NCBI GenBank assembly: GCA_003661465.1
Contig: QMWE01000040.1
Span: forward strand, 1 to 7,852
DNA from: Hadesarchaea archaeon
GTDB taxonomy: Archaea > Hadarchaeota > Hadarchaeia > Hadarchaeales > Hadarchaeaceae
Reading direction: 5' to 3'
DNA length: 7,852 nt
The translations under genes were made by a program, and so were the position numbers. Shown in pieces: positions 1 through 7,133 of this stretch (its first letter is position 1; each line of letters opens with the position of its first letter). The notes below the pieces were generated by a model. It saw only the letters and a list, made by a program, of their open reading frames with translations, was not told the origin of the DNA and did not search any database.

Positions 1-407
1 GCTCCGGTAGCCTTGATCGTTATGGTCGTGGTACCAGGTGTTGCCGAGTTATTGACCGTGATCGTCATCGTCGAACCGAAATCCGGTGTCCCGCTGGCAG
101 GCGAGAAGCTCACCTTTACGCCGGTGGGTTCTCCTTCGGCGTCGAGCGATACGGTCTCATCATATGGCCCGAGCCGGGTCACCGTGACGCTGAGGTTCTT
201 CGTGCTCTCACCGTCCTCAGGTATTTTGATCGTGACGTTATCCGACGATACGCTCACCATAAACGAAAGCATCTGCTGCGCTCCCTTGCCCGCCCACATG
301 TACACAGTATAACCTATACCCAACCCTATCATCAGCAGGACGATCCCAGCGAATATCTTCATCGCCAGCGGCTCAACGCCTCGCTCATCCGACGGGAGCC
401 CTCTCAC
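1..407 (-). CDS. Pilin-like, Ig-domain surface protein (partial, C-terminus beyond window)
   Basis: This frame reads open for 135 codons from a GTG at 407-405 to the window edge, so the C-terminus is missing. The start follows the TAA of the platform gene directly, with a Shine-Dalgarno-like GGAGGT at 419-414, six bases upstream. Residues 9-14 read RGVEPL, resembling the RGVSPL-type signal of archaeal prepilins (possible cleavage after Gly10). A hydrophobic stretch follows at about residues 18-37, interrupted at its start by Lys17. Residues 48-135 are rich in Thr, Ser and Val and end in a pattern (SFSPASGTP, then STMTITV, then PGTTTITIKATG) typical of Ig-like or NEW3-like beta-sandwich repeats in surface proteins. 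It is probably anchored in the membrane or built into a filament with the Ig domain outside. Its position after the ATPase and platform genes supports a pilus or secretion role. It could instead be a plain membrane-anchored surface protein. The Ig-family assignment is by eye. Confidence 0.8.
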   Translation of the reverse strand, partial: MRGLPSDERGVEPLAMKIFAGIVLLMIGLGIGYTVYMWAGKGAQQMLSFMVSVSSDNVTIKIPEDGESTKNLSVTVTRLGPYDETVSLDAEGEPTGVKVSFSPASGTPDFGSTMTITVNNSATPGTTTITIKATG

Positions 408-2393
408 TTATATACCTCCCACAGTTATCATCGTAAGTAAAAAGCTCGTTACAGTAAATATAATTGCCGAGGTTACGGTGGACTTTGAAATCGCCGACCA
501 CAGCTCGACCTTATCGCGACCCGCTCGGATGGTAGCTATGTAACGGGCGACTATCCCCCCAAGCACTACCGCGGTTAGCCCCATGACCAACCGGAGGATC
601 GCCAACTCGTTCGCCTCCATCGTGCCAAGCAGGAAGGGCATCCCCGTCACCCCCGCCACGGCGGTCTGAGCGGCAATCGTGAACTTCATCCCCGACATGA
701 AATCCATAACCCAGACCGACATCGCGCAGACGACCGGGATCAGCACGACAGCTACCAGCCAGAGGTTTCCCATGGCCTCGTCTATGCGCTCCCGAAAGCG
801 TCGCTCGACCCTGTGCAGAGTGCGAAGAAACTCGGCCGCCATCATGCACGCGTGCCCGGCCGCGACCTCGCTGTCACGCCGGATTCTGGAGATCGTCCCG
901 AGAAAGCTCCTGATCAGGGTGTTGTGGACACGTTTTTCCGCACGCCGACCGAAGAGGGCCTCGTGCATGTCCACGCCGTACCGTTTCATCACCGCGCTCG
1001 TCCTCTTGAGCTGCTCCGCGAGCGGTGAACCTTCCATCAGCTCAGCCGTTTCCTCCATGGCCTGCGGTGCCGGTTTTCCGTCGATCATGCGGGAGCCTAT
1101 GGTGTTGAGGGCGTTCCCCCAATCGGTGAGCTTCCGACGCTCCTCCTCTCGAAGCTTCGCGCGTTTGGAGGTGTAGAGATAGCCGTAAACGGCTACTGCA
1201 CCCGCAGTCGCCCACACGAACCAGAGCGTCGTGAAACTCATGGCCACCATCCCAAGCGGGCCCTCCGTGAAGCCCAGCAGGTACAGGACACCAGGCCAGG
1301 CCAAAGCCGCAAATACGACCAGCGAGGGGAGCCAAGCCGGCACCAATTTTCCACCGAATCTCGCCTTTCCCGGAGGGGGAAGCCGCGGATCGTCCGGAGG
1401 GATCTCCAGCACCTGAATAGTGATGGGACGACGTTTTTCCATGTAGAGGGTGAACGTCAGAAATCCCACCACCAAGGACACGGCGATCATGACGAAAAAC
1501 CTCAGGTCGACAAACTGCATCCCTATAACCCCAAACACCGGAGAGAGCCCCACGACCCCTATTATGGCAAGTGAGCTGAAGGTCAAAAACGCAAGGGTCG
1601 GCATCATGAGGCTGTTAAGCCTCCGAGTGAGCTGCTCGTCCGCGCCCTCGAGCACCCTCTCCGGGGCTTTCGCCACGTCGGACAGCCGGATTGTCTCCTC
1701 CTTGACGCCAGTGGAGCGGAGCAGGTCGAAAATGGCCTGACGTGTGCTGTCGTCAATTTCTCCCCACTCGTTCGCGACCACGGTCAGAAGATGACGCACG
1801 GTTTCGTACCGCCTGCGCTCATCGAGATCCAGTAGCCCCTTCTGGAGATCCTCCGCAAGCTTTCCCTCGCTGGAATCCGCAGCCTGAATGGTGGCCCCAC
1901 GCAGGTCGGGACGATGATAAAGCGAAAAGCTGAGCAACATTATCGTGGTTATCGCCTGGCTCTGCGCATCGGTTTTTCGCGAAGCCGCCAGGGACGAGGG
2001 GTAAGCCTGAAAAGCCATTAAGGAGAGGGCGCTCAGCAGGGCCCCGAGGAGGGGCAGGTAGAGCAGGAAGAAAGGATCGCCACCCGCCAAGACGAGCAGA
2101 AGCCAGAGGAGCGCCGCAAACGTGGCCGGAATGAATACGGAGAAAAGCATTCCAGCCGCCCACTCACTGGGCTCGATCGCGAGCTTGGCGTCTCTCAGGT
2201 CCTTCAGGGTCTGAACGCTCAACTTCGTATTTTTCGTGAACCTGCCGAACACGCGGGCTCCGGCCGAACAGAACCTCTCGTAAAAATTTTTCTTCCTAGG
2301 TCTGACTATCCGTTCCAGTGCGGAGCGAACATCGCTGGGCACCGGAAAACGTTCCGGAAGGGGTTTCAAAGTTTTTTCAGCCAAGCCTGCCAC
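408..2393 (-). CDS. Double-module TadC/FlaJ-like (type II secretion F family) membrane platform protein
   Basis: This 661-residue protein is likely the inner-membrane platform on which the neighbouring ATPase acts during assembly of a type IV pilus-like filament. It appears to hold two tandem F-family modules. Module 1 has membrane segments near residues 81-103, 107-129, 263-285 and 297-318, with a cytoplasmic helical region at 130-262. Module 2 has segments near 353-375, 383-405, 543-563, 599-619 and 638-658 (plus a hydrophobic stretch at 570-590), with a cytoplasmic region at 406-542. Single-module homologues are roughly half this length; long two-module forms are known in archaeal pilus clusters. 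The basic N-terminus (about 1-75) is cytoplasmic. The GTG start at 2393 overlaps the ATPase gene by 28 bases. A TTG three codons later (2384-2382) has better spacing from the same GGGAG and is a possible alternative start. The module limits are by eye. Confidence 0.87.
   Translation of the reverse strand: MAGLAEKTLKPLPERFPVPSDVRSALERIVRPRKKNFYERFCSAGARVFGRFTKNTKLSVQTLKDLRDAKLAIEPSEWAAGMLFSVFIPATFAALLWLLLVLAGGDPFFLLYLPLLGALLSALSLMAFQAYPSSLAASRKTDAQSQAITTIMLLSFSLYHRPDLRGATIQAADSSEGKLAEDLQKGLLDLDERRRYETVRHLLTVVANEWGEIDDSTRQAIFDLLRSTGVKEETIRLSDVAKAPERVLEGADEQLTRRLNSLMMPTLAFLTFSSLAIIGVVGLSPVFGVIGMQFVDLRFFVMIAVSLVVGFLTFTLYMEKRRPITIQVLEIPPDDPRLPPPGKARFGGKLVPAWLPSLVVFAALAWPGVLYLLGFTEGPLGMVAMSFTTLWFVWATAGAVAVYGYLYTSKRAKLREEERRKLTDWGNALNTIGSRMIDGKPAPQAMEETAELMEGSPLAEQLKRTSAVMKRYGVDMHEALFGRRAEKRVHNTLIRSFLGTISRIRRDSEVAAGHACMMAAEFLRTLHRVERRFRERIDEAMGNLWLVAVVLIPVVCAMSVWVMDFMSGMKFTIAAQTAVAGVTGMPFLLGTMEANELAILRLVMGLTAVVLGGIVARYIATIRAGRDKVELWSAISKSTVTSAIIFTVTSFLLTMITVGGI
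414..419 (-). promoter_or_regulatory. Ribosome binding site for the pilin-like gene, inside the end of the platform gene
   Basis: GGAGGT on the minus strand lies within the last codons of the platform gene and ends six bases before the GTG at 407. The upstream stop codon (410-408) and this GTG abut as TAAGTG. This decides the GTG start over the internal ATG at codon 16 and suggests translational coupling. Confidence 0.7.
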
Positions 2394-4618
2394 TCCCTCA
2401 TGACTCGCTTATAATCGGGTGCGTTCCGCTTGACTGAGGAGAAAAACGCGTTGTAGGCGGTGCTCACGAAAGGTAACTCCAGATACTCCACATTGCCGCT
2501 CCTCTTCGCCAGCGTCAGGAGGTCGGATTTCATGCGGGCCTCTGCCAAAATGGCTGTGAGGAATTCGTCCTCGTCTATGGCCAAGCGCTTGCAGAGCCGC
2601 GGTATCACCTGGCTACCTCCCCTCTGAGGTGGAAGAAATTCAACGCGCTTCGCGACATCCACGACATCCAACTTGGAAAGATCGCTCCCGTTGAGACGAT
2701 TTATGAGCCTTTTATCGCCCCTGAGGAGCTTTTCTGATACGAGGAGATCGCGCTTCCGGTCATCGACAAATAGCTCGGCGTACCTGGGCTCCTCCTTCCA
2801 ATCCTTCAGCACCTCGGCCACTTCCACTATTCTCCTTATCGTGCCTTTCGGGGTGGAAAACCTGGCGGTGCTGACGATAAAATCTATGTACTTGAACGCG
2901 GCTTCATGCAGGTCCATTATGTGCACGATCAGATCAAACATCTCACGCTTGCTCCTGGCATGAAAGCTCGCCACAACGGGTTGAGATCCCTGCCTCGCGG
3001 CGGCTCCCAGCGCTGCTCGTACGGCTTCCGCCGCGCGGACCTCCGTGATCAGCCAGTAGCTCGCTCCCCCCCTCAGAAAGGCGTTCACCTGACGCTCCAA
3101 GTGCTCCGGGTCGAATACTCTCACGTTAGCCAGCTTGTACCCGTACTGCACGAAATCCTCGATGTGCAGCTCTTCCGTATCCTGAAACGCCACTATACGG
3201 TGCTGCACCCCGATCTCCGGAATGTATGTCTCCACCTGCGATGTCTTTGCTGTCCCCATCTCACCTATCACGAAGGCGCTTGAGCCAAGTCGAAGGACGT
3301 TGCCCAAGACGGAGCTTGCAAAGGGGGTCAAGGTCCCACGTTGAAGGAAAAGCGGCTGGGTCCATGGTCTAGAGCGGCGTCTGCGAATCGCTATCTCCAC
3401 GCTACGCGACCAGATCGCCGGATATCTGCTCAGGAATAAACGCATCCCGAGTTCTGGGATCTCTGCGTCGAGCTGGGGGTGAACTTCATCGAATGCTGCA
3501 CCGAGGCGAGACGCCAGCGTCTCCCCAAATCCAAGCAACGCTGGCGTAGTCAGGTATATCCCAGTTTCCAGCTTTCCCCACTTCTCATGCTCGAGGCTTA
3601 TGGGTTGAAGCTCTGGAGGGGCAGGGATGTAAACGTCTGTGATCTGATCATCGTGGCTTAGAGGTTCCAGGACCCGGTAGGTAAGCCATCCGGCCATCAG
3701 GCTGGCCATTCTTCTGAGATCCGTGGTGGATATCTTGGCTCTCTCCCCTCTGAGCATGTGCAGCAGGGTGTTGTACCAATCCTCGGCAAATGAGTACATG
3801 CGCGACGAGTACGCGAATTTTGCATGCCCTGGCGCCTCTTCTATCTCCATCCTGAACGCCTCGTCCAGAAGTCTGAGATATTCCAGCGGCATCTCGAACT
3901 CCGGGAGCTTAAGTTCATAAAACAAGACAGGCCTCCCGGGCTGTTCATATATCCGGACCTTTCCACGCCCATCTGAGAGGTCATAGCTTTCCACGAGTTC
4001 TGCACCACGGGGGGGAGGGTGCCATACACCCTCAACGAAAAATGGCTTTTCTCGAGAGACGAACACCTCGTCATAATTTGTCGGAGAAAGACGTTTCAAC
4101 ACCCCAACGCTTCGCAGCGTGGCCCTTATCGAGCCGATGAGCTTTCTGAAGTTCTCGTCTCCATACCCCTTGCACTCCTTCCTCTTTCGCGCCGTTTCGA
4201 GCGCTTCGTCGAGCGGTTTTAGGTCATGGGGATCGACGAGGATGCGGTCAAGAGCTTCGCTCACCGCCGACATGCGCTCGTCGACGCATCTCTTGGATTT
4301 TTTATCCTCATTTTTTTCCGAGTAAAGCGTGCGGTCCAGCGCGAGCTGTTCGGCCATCGCGATCCTCCTGGCAAGCTTGGACAACTCGCGCGAACAGTAA
4401 ACCCTGGTGATGGGTCCTAAGAGGATAACCTGATCAACTTCCTCCTCAACACGAAGCCTGCCCAAAACACATTTACGACACCTAGCATCCATGAGGGTGC
4501 TCTGCGCCCCACATCCATGACAATCAAACTCGGCCACTCTGAGCGGGCCGGAACTTTTCACCTCAAAGCTTGCCGGGGAAGACAAGTAAAACCCCTCTCC
4601 TCCTCTGTTCTTATCCAT
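2366..4618 (-). CDS. Type II/IV secretion (VirB11/TadA/FlaI-like) ATPase with N-terminal zinc ribbon
   Basis: This 750-residue protein is probably the cytoplasmic motor that powers filament assembly or secretion through the downstream platform protein. Residues 33-50 form a CX2C-X10-CX2C zinc ribbon, followed by a charged helical region (about 80-180) and an N-terminal domain to about 420. The ATPase core contains a P-loop GEMGTAKTS (452-460, Lys458), an Asp-box-like FQDTEEL (478-484), a Walker B-like LITEVR (523-528) and a His box SFHARS (551-556). These motifs in this order identify the family. The P-loop has Ala where Gly normally precedes the Lys, and the Asp box has Gln479 where many family members have Glu. 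About 140 residues follow the core region. The gene lies 27 bases after the oxidoreductase stop. The ATG at 4618 has no Shine-Dalgarno site; a TTG at codon 12 (4585-4583) has GAGGGG six bases upstream and may be the true start. Confidence 0.9.
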   Translation of the reverse strand: MDKNRGGEGFYLSSPASFEVKSSGPLRVAEFDCHGCGAQSTLMDARCRKCVLGRLRVEEEVDQVILLGPITRVYCSRELSKLARRIAMAEQLALDRTLYSEKNEDKKSKRCVDERMSAVSEALDRILVDPHDLKPLDEALETARKRKECKGYGDENFRKLIGSIRATLRSVGVLKRLSPTNYDEVFVSREKPFFVEGVWHPPPRGAELVESYDLSDGRGKVRIYEQPGRPVLFYELKLPEFEMPLEYLRLLDEAFRMEIEEAPGHAKFAYSSRMYSFAEDWYNTLLHMLRGERAKISTTDLRRMASLMAGWLTYRVLEPLSHDDQITDVYIPAPPELQPISLEHEKWGKLETGIYLTTPALLGFGETLASRLGAAFDEVHPQLDAEIPELGMRLFLSRYPAIWSRSVEIAIRRRRSRPWTQPLFLQRGTLTPFASSVLGNVLRLGSSAFVIGEMGTAKTSQVETYIPEIGVQHRIVAFQDTEELHIEDFVQYGYKLANVRVFDPEHLERQVNAFLRGGASYWLITEVRAAEAVRAALGAAARQGSQPVVASFHARSKREMFDLIVHIMDLHEAAFKYIDFIVSTARFSTPKGTIRRIVEVAEVLKDWKEEPRYAELFVDDRKRDLLVSEKLLRGDKRLINRLNGSDLSKLDVVDVAKRVEFLPPQRGGSQVIPRLCKRLAIDEDEFLTAILAEARMKSDLLTLAKRSGNVEYLELPFVSTAYNAFFSSVKRNAPDYKRVMREWQAWLKKL

Positions 4619-4645
4619 AAAAAACTGCGTGCTGAACTTGTCTCC

Positions 4646-6457
4646 TCACGTCTCCAGCAAATCGACCAGTTCCTGCGTTTTCTCACGGGTGGGCCTCCCC
4701 TGTCTGTCCCATCCCCTAAGGGCGTAATATTCATCCAGCATTTTCTCAAAGTTCTCTTCCCCTATTGTGGATCCGTCAAGATTCGGCAACGGGTCTTTGA
4801 GGATCCTGGGTGGCAGCGTATCATCCTCTCGAGAGATCCCGTCCCTGACCGCGAGCAAGCGTTCTAGATCATAAATTCGCTCACCAATTCTCATCAACTC
4901 GCTCACGCTCACGTTCCACCCGCTCGTGATCGCCCAGATCCTGGCCAATTCCTCCTTGCCTATCACCTTCCTTCCCATAACACACAGGCCAAACGAATCC
5001 TCAACTGCGCGTAGATTTTGAAAATCCATCACGAGTTTGGCCTTCCCTTCTGTGGAAAAGCGCTCATATCTGCGGGCCACCACCTCGTCCCCTATCGTCC
5101 AAGCTTTTAGGTGACAACCTCCCCTACATGCGGTGGCGTACCCCAGAGCCATGCCCCAAGCCCCCCGTGGGTCGTATGCGGGAAGTTCCATGCCCTTGAC
5201 CTGAATCGCGAAAGATTCTGCTCCCCTCCCTATCCGCTTGGCTGCCACAAGTGTCCCCTCCGCCAGCAGGTCCCCGAGCCCCTCCCTGAACGCTATCTTC
5301 CTGACCAGCCCCACCGCGACCTCGTGGTTGCCAAACTTCAGTTCCAACCCGCCGGTATCCTTTTCCGATAAGAGCCCCCGTTCGTAGCACTCCATCGCAA
5401 AACCGATCACGTTACCCGTGGAGATGGTATCGAGTCCGTAGAGATCGCACCACATGTTGGCCGACACTATCGCCTCGAATTGGTCCACACCACACTGGGG
5501 ACCAAAACTCCAGATCGTCTCATAGTCCGGTCCGTCGACGATGCTTCCATCGTACCTACCTCCTACGACGACGGTGGTCTTCCCACAGGAAATTGAGCAA
5601 GCATGGCATGCCGTGTGCCGCTTTACGAATTTGCGCATCGCCTTGGCGTTTATCCGCCTCGAACCTTCAAACGTTCCGCGCTGGAAGTTATAGGTCGGAA
5701 ACATCCCCGCTTCATTTATCTCATCCACCAACCAGGGGGTGCCGACCTCATCAAGCTTCAGTTCTTTTCTGAGTTCCCTGGCGAGCGAGTTCAGGCCCTC
5801 TTCATCAGCGACCTCGATTTTTCCGCGCCCACGCACGGCGATCGCCTTGATCCGTTTGGATCCCATCACGGCTCCGACCCCGCCCCTGCCCAGAGAACCG
5901 CTTCTACCGCCGGAACGCATATCGACCTGAACGCTCGCAAATTTTACCAAGTTCTCCCCGGCCGGACCGATCGATGCCACGCTGACACGTTTATCCTTCA
6001 GCTTCCTCTGGATCGAAATTTCCGTTTCTTCGGTATTCAGACCCCAGATTTCCCCTGCGTCGTGAAGTTCAGCTTCTCCATCCACCACGTCCAACCACAC
6101 TGGACTCCTCGACTTTCCACTAAGTATGATGCCGTCGAACCCAGCAAATTTGAGCCTCGCACCGAAAAATCCACCTACAGATGAACACAGATACATGCCA
6201 GTCAGAGGAGACTTGGTCACGGCCTCCCATCGCGCGCATGCCGGTATCGGCAGTCCGGTGGCGGGACCAGTCATGAAGATGAGTACGTTGCCCTCGGAAA
6301 GTGGATCGACACCCTGTGGCATTTCCTTGTAAAGAAAAGCCGCGCCCAAGCCACGCCCACCGATGAAAGCCCTGGCGAGTCTTTCCGGCGTCTCACATGA
6401 TTCGATCGAACCACTCGACAGATCCACCTTGAGTATCCTTCCTGCATATCCGAGCAT
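4646..6457 (-). CDS. aor: Aldehyde:ferredoxin oxidoreductase (tungstopterin AOR family)
   Basis: This 603-residue cytoplasmic enzyme should oxidise aldehydes to carboxylic acids and pass electrons to ferredoxin, using a tungsten (or molybdenum) bis-pterin and one [4Fe-4S] cluster. Numbered from the ATG at 6457, it shows FIGGRGLGA (31-39), RGGVGAVMGSKRIKAI (191-206), the cluster ligands CX2CX3C (Cys284, 287, 291) with the fourth Cys at 492, and the two pterin-binding motifs DLYGLD (338-343) and DSFGLC (487-492). Glu313 and His449 lie at or next to the positions of the active-site Glu and His described for the Pyrococcus furiosus enzyme, and the length is close to that enzyme's roughly 605 residues. 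An upstream in-frame ATG at 6547 is rejected because it adds 30 residues with no family similarity and runs into the divergent gene. No Shine-Dalgarno site precedes 6457, which fits a leaderless or short-leader mRNA. Substrate preference within the family (AOR, FOR, GAPOR, WOR) cannot be read from the sequence. Confidence 0.95.
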   Translation of the reverse strand: MLGYAGRILKVDLSSGSIESCETPERLARAFIGGRGLGAAFLYKEMPQGVDPLSEGNVLIFMTGPATGLPIPACARWEAVTKSPLTGMYLCSSVGGFFGARLKFAGFDGIILSGKSRSPVWLDVVDGEAELHDAGEIWGLNTEETEISIQRKLKDKRVSVASIGPAGENLVKFASVQVDMRSGGRSGSLGRGGVGAVMGSKRIKAIAVRGRGKIEVADEEGLNSLARELRKELKLDEVGTPWLVDEINEAGMFPTYNFQRGTFEGSRRINAKAMRKFVKRHTACHACSISCGKTTVVVGGRYDGSIVDGPDYETIWSFGPQCGVDQFEAIVSANMWCDLYGLDTISTGNVIGFAMECYERGLLSEKDTGGLELKFGNHEVAVGLVRKIAFREGLGDLLAEGTLVAAKRIGRGAESFAIQVKGMELPAYDPRGAWGMALGYATACRGGCHLKAWTIGDEVVARRYERFSTEGKAKLVMDFQNLRAVEDSFGLCVMGRKVIGKEELARIWAITSGWNVSVSELMRIGERIYDLERLLAVRDGISREDDTLPPRILKDPLPNLDGSTIGEENFEKMLDEYYALRGWDRQGRPTREKTQELVDLLET

Positions 6458-6522
6458 GCGTGGCCCGTCATTATTAACGCAAATGATAAAAAAAATGTTC
6501 ATCCACGTAAATGCGGACTTAG
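6458..6522. promoter_or_regulatory. Divergent promoter region between oxidoreductase and thioredoxin genes
   Basis: These 65 bases separate two divergent genes and must hold both promoters. An A-rich tract around 6484-6496 (GATAAAAAAAATG on the plus strand) is the best TATA-like candidate for both directions. It lies about 27-38 bases upstream of each start codon, which would place transcription starts within a few bases of each ATG. Neither gene has a Shine-Dalgarno site, consistent with this. Two near-identical 9-mers, ACGCAAATG (6477-6485) and ACGTAAATG (6505-6513), flank the tract 28 bases apart, and TCATT-N9-AATGA (6468-6486) forms a short inverted repeat. They could be regulator sites, but repeats this short also arise by chance. 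Confidence 0.5.
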
Positions 6523-7128
6523 ATGGACAAAAAAGAAGAAAACCCAAAGATCCGGCACGTCTTCCCAGGACTTATCCTGATGGTCTTGGTCATCATCGGA
6601 ATTGCAGTTTTCCTACATCCCCCCTCTTTGGAAGTGAACCTCTCGGAGAACGAAAATAGTGGGGCAGAGGTCAGACACCTCACCATTTCCAACACTGCGG
6701 GAGAGAACGTTGGGACCGAAGTTGGTCAGGTGGCTCCAAATTTCATCGACCTGAACGACGACACTTTCAGCCTGACCGCGCTCCACGGAAAGATCGTCGT
6801 GTTGGATTTCATGGCCACCTGGTGTAGTCCCTGTAAAATAGAGATGTCTCATCTCAAGGAAATATTCCAAAACTACGATACCGAGCAGGTGGTCATCATC
6901 TCCATAGATGTCGATCCCACCGAAAGCGATGAAACTATTCTGGGATTTAAGAAAGAATATGGGGATGAGTGGGTCTTCGCGAGCGGACCTGAAGTTGGAG
7001 CGACATACGGAGTGATCTACATTCCGACCATCTACATCATCGACGGAGAGGGCATCATCACATACAAAAATACCGGTGTGACCTCATCATCCGAGCTTTC
7101 AGCGGAAATAGATAAACTGATGGAGTGA
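6523..7128 (+). CDS. Membrane-anchored TlpA/ResA-like thiol-disulfide oxidoreductase
   Basis: This 201-residue protein is a thioredoxin-fold enzyme probably facing outside the cytoplasmic membrane, where it would reduce or exchange disulfides in exported proteins. A basic N-terminus is followed by one hydrophobic anchor (about 13-31) with no lipobox cysteine. A polar linker leads to the TlpA/AhpC-TSA domain from about residue 65, which starts with the typical VGQVAPNF. The active site is WCSPCK (Cys101 and Cys104, the only cysteines), and the conserved cis-proline is Pro168 in IPTIYIID. The length fits the family. The ATG at 6523 is not preceded by a ribosome binding site, in line with a short-leader transcript. 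The TGA overlaps a possible GTG start of the ccdA-like gene, and the pair forms an evident two-gene operon. The substrate is unknown; cytochrome c maturation is one known role of such pairs. Confidence 0.93.
   Translation: MDKKEENPKIRHVFPGLILMVLVIIGIAVFLHPPSLEVNLSENENSGAEVRHLTISNTAGENVGTEVGQVAPNFIDLNDDTFSLTALHGKIVVLDFMATWCSPCKIEMSHLKEIFQNYDTEQVVIISIDVDPTESDETILGFKKEYGDEWVFASGPEVGATYGVIYIPTIYIIDGEGIITYKNTGVTSSSELSAEIDKLME
7122..7128 (+). promoter_or_regulatory. Ribosome binding site deciding the ccdA start
   Basis: GGAGTGA, overlapping the TGA of the thioredoxin gene, ends five bases before the ATG at 7134 and matches the anti-Shine-Dalgarno sequence well. This favours the ATG at 7134 over the in-frame GTG at 7125, which lies inside the site itself. 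Confidence 0.65.
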
Positions 7129-7133
7129 AATCG

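Noticed and set aside
13..312. 99-codon plus-strand open frame at the left edge
   Set aside because: The minus strand here carries a coherent pilin-like, Ig-domain protein with a good ribosome binding site next to the platform gene, so this frame is its shadow.
511..849. 112-codon minus-strand frame inside the platform gene
   Set aside because: It is an out-of-frame reading of the same strand with a Gly/Arg/His-rich composition and no recognisable motif.
679..1176. 165-codon open frame antisense to the platform gene
   Set aside because: The translation is rich in Ser and Arg and low in structure, typical of a shadow frame; the sense strand encodes well-formed membrane segments.
3239..3265. 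Idea that the ATPase is a dead pseudo-enzyme because of the altered P-loop
   Set aside because: The Lys, Thr and Ser of the P-loop, the Walker B Glu and the His box are intact, and Ala before the Lys occurs in active P-loop proteins, so inactivity is not supported.
5603..6184. 193-codon open frame antisense to the oxidoreductase
   Set aside because: It lies wholly opposite a gene with conserved catalytic motifs; its translation shows no family motif, and such frames are common opposite GC-rich coding sequence.
6458..6547. Longer N-terminus for the oxidoreductase starting at 6547
   Set aside because: It adds 30 residues unlike the family, crosses the divergent promoter and overlaps the thioredoxin gene; the family's MLGYAGRILKVDL-type start is at 6457.
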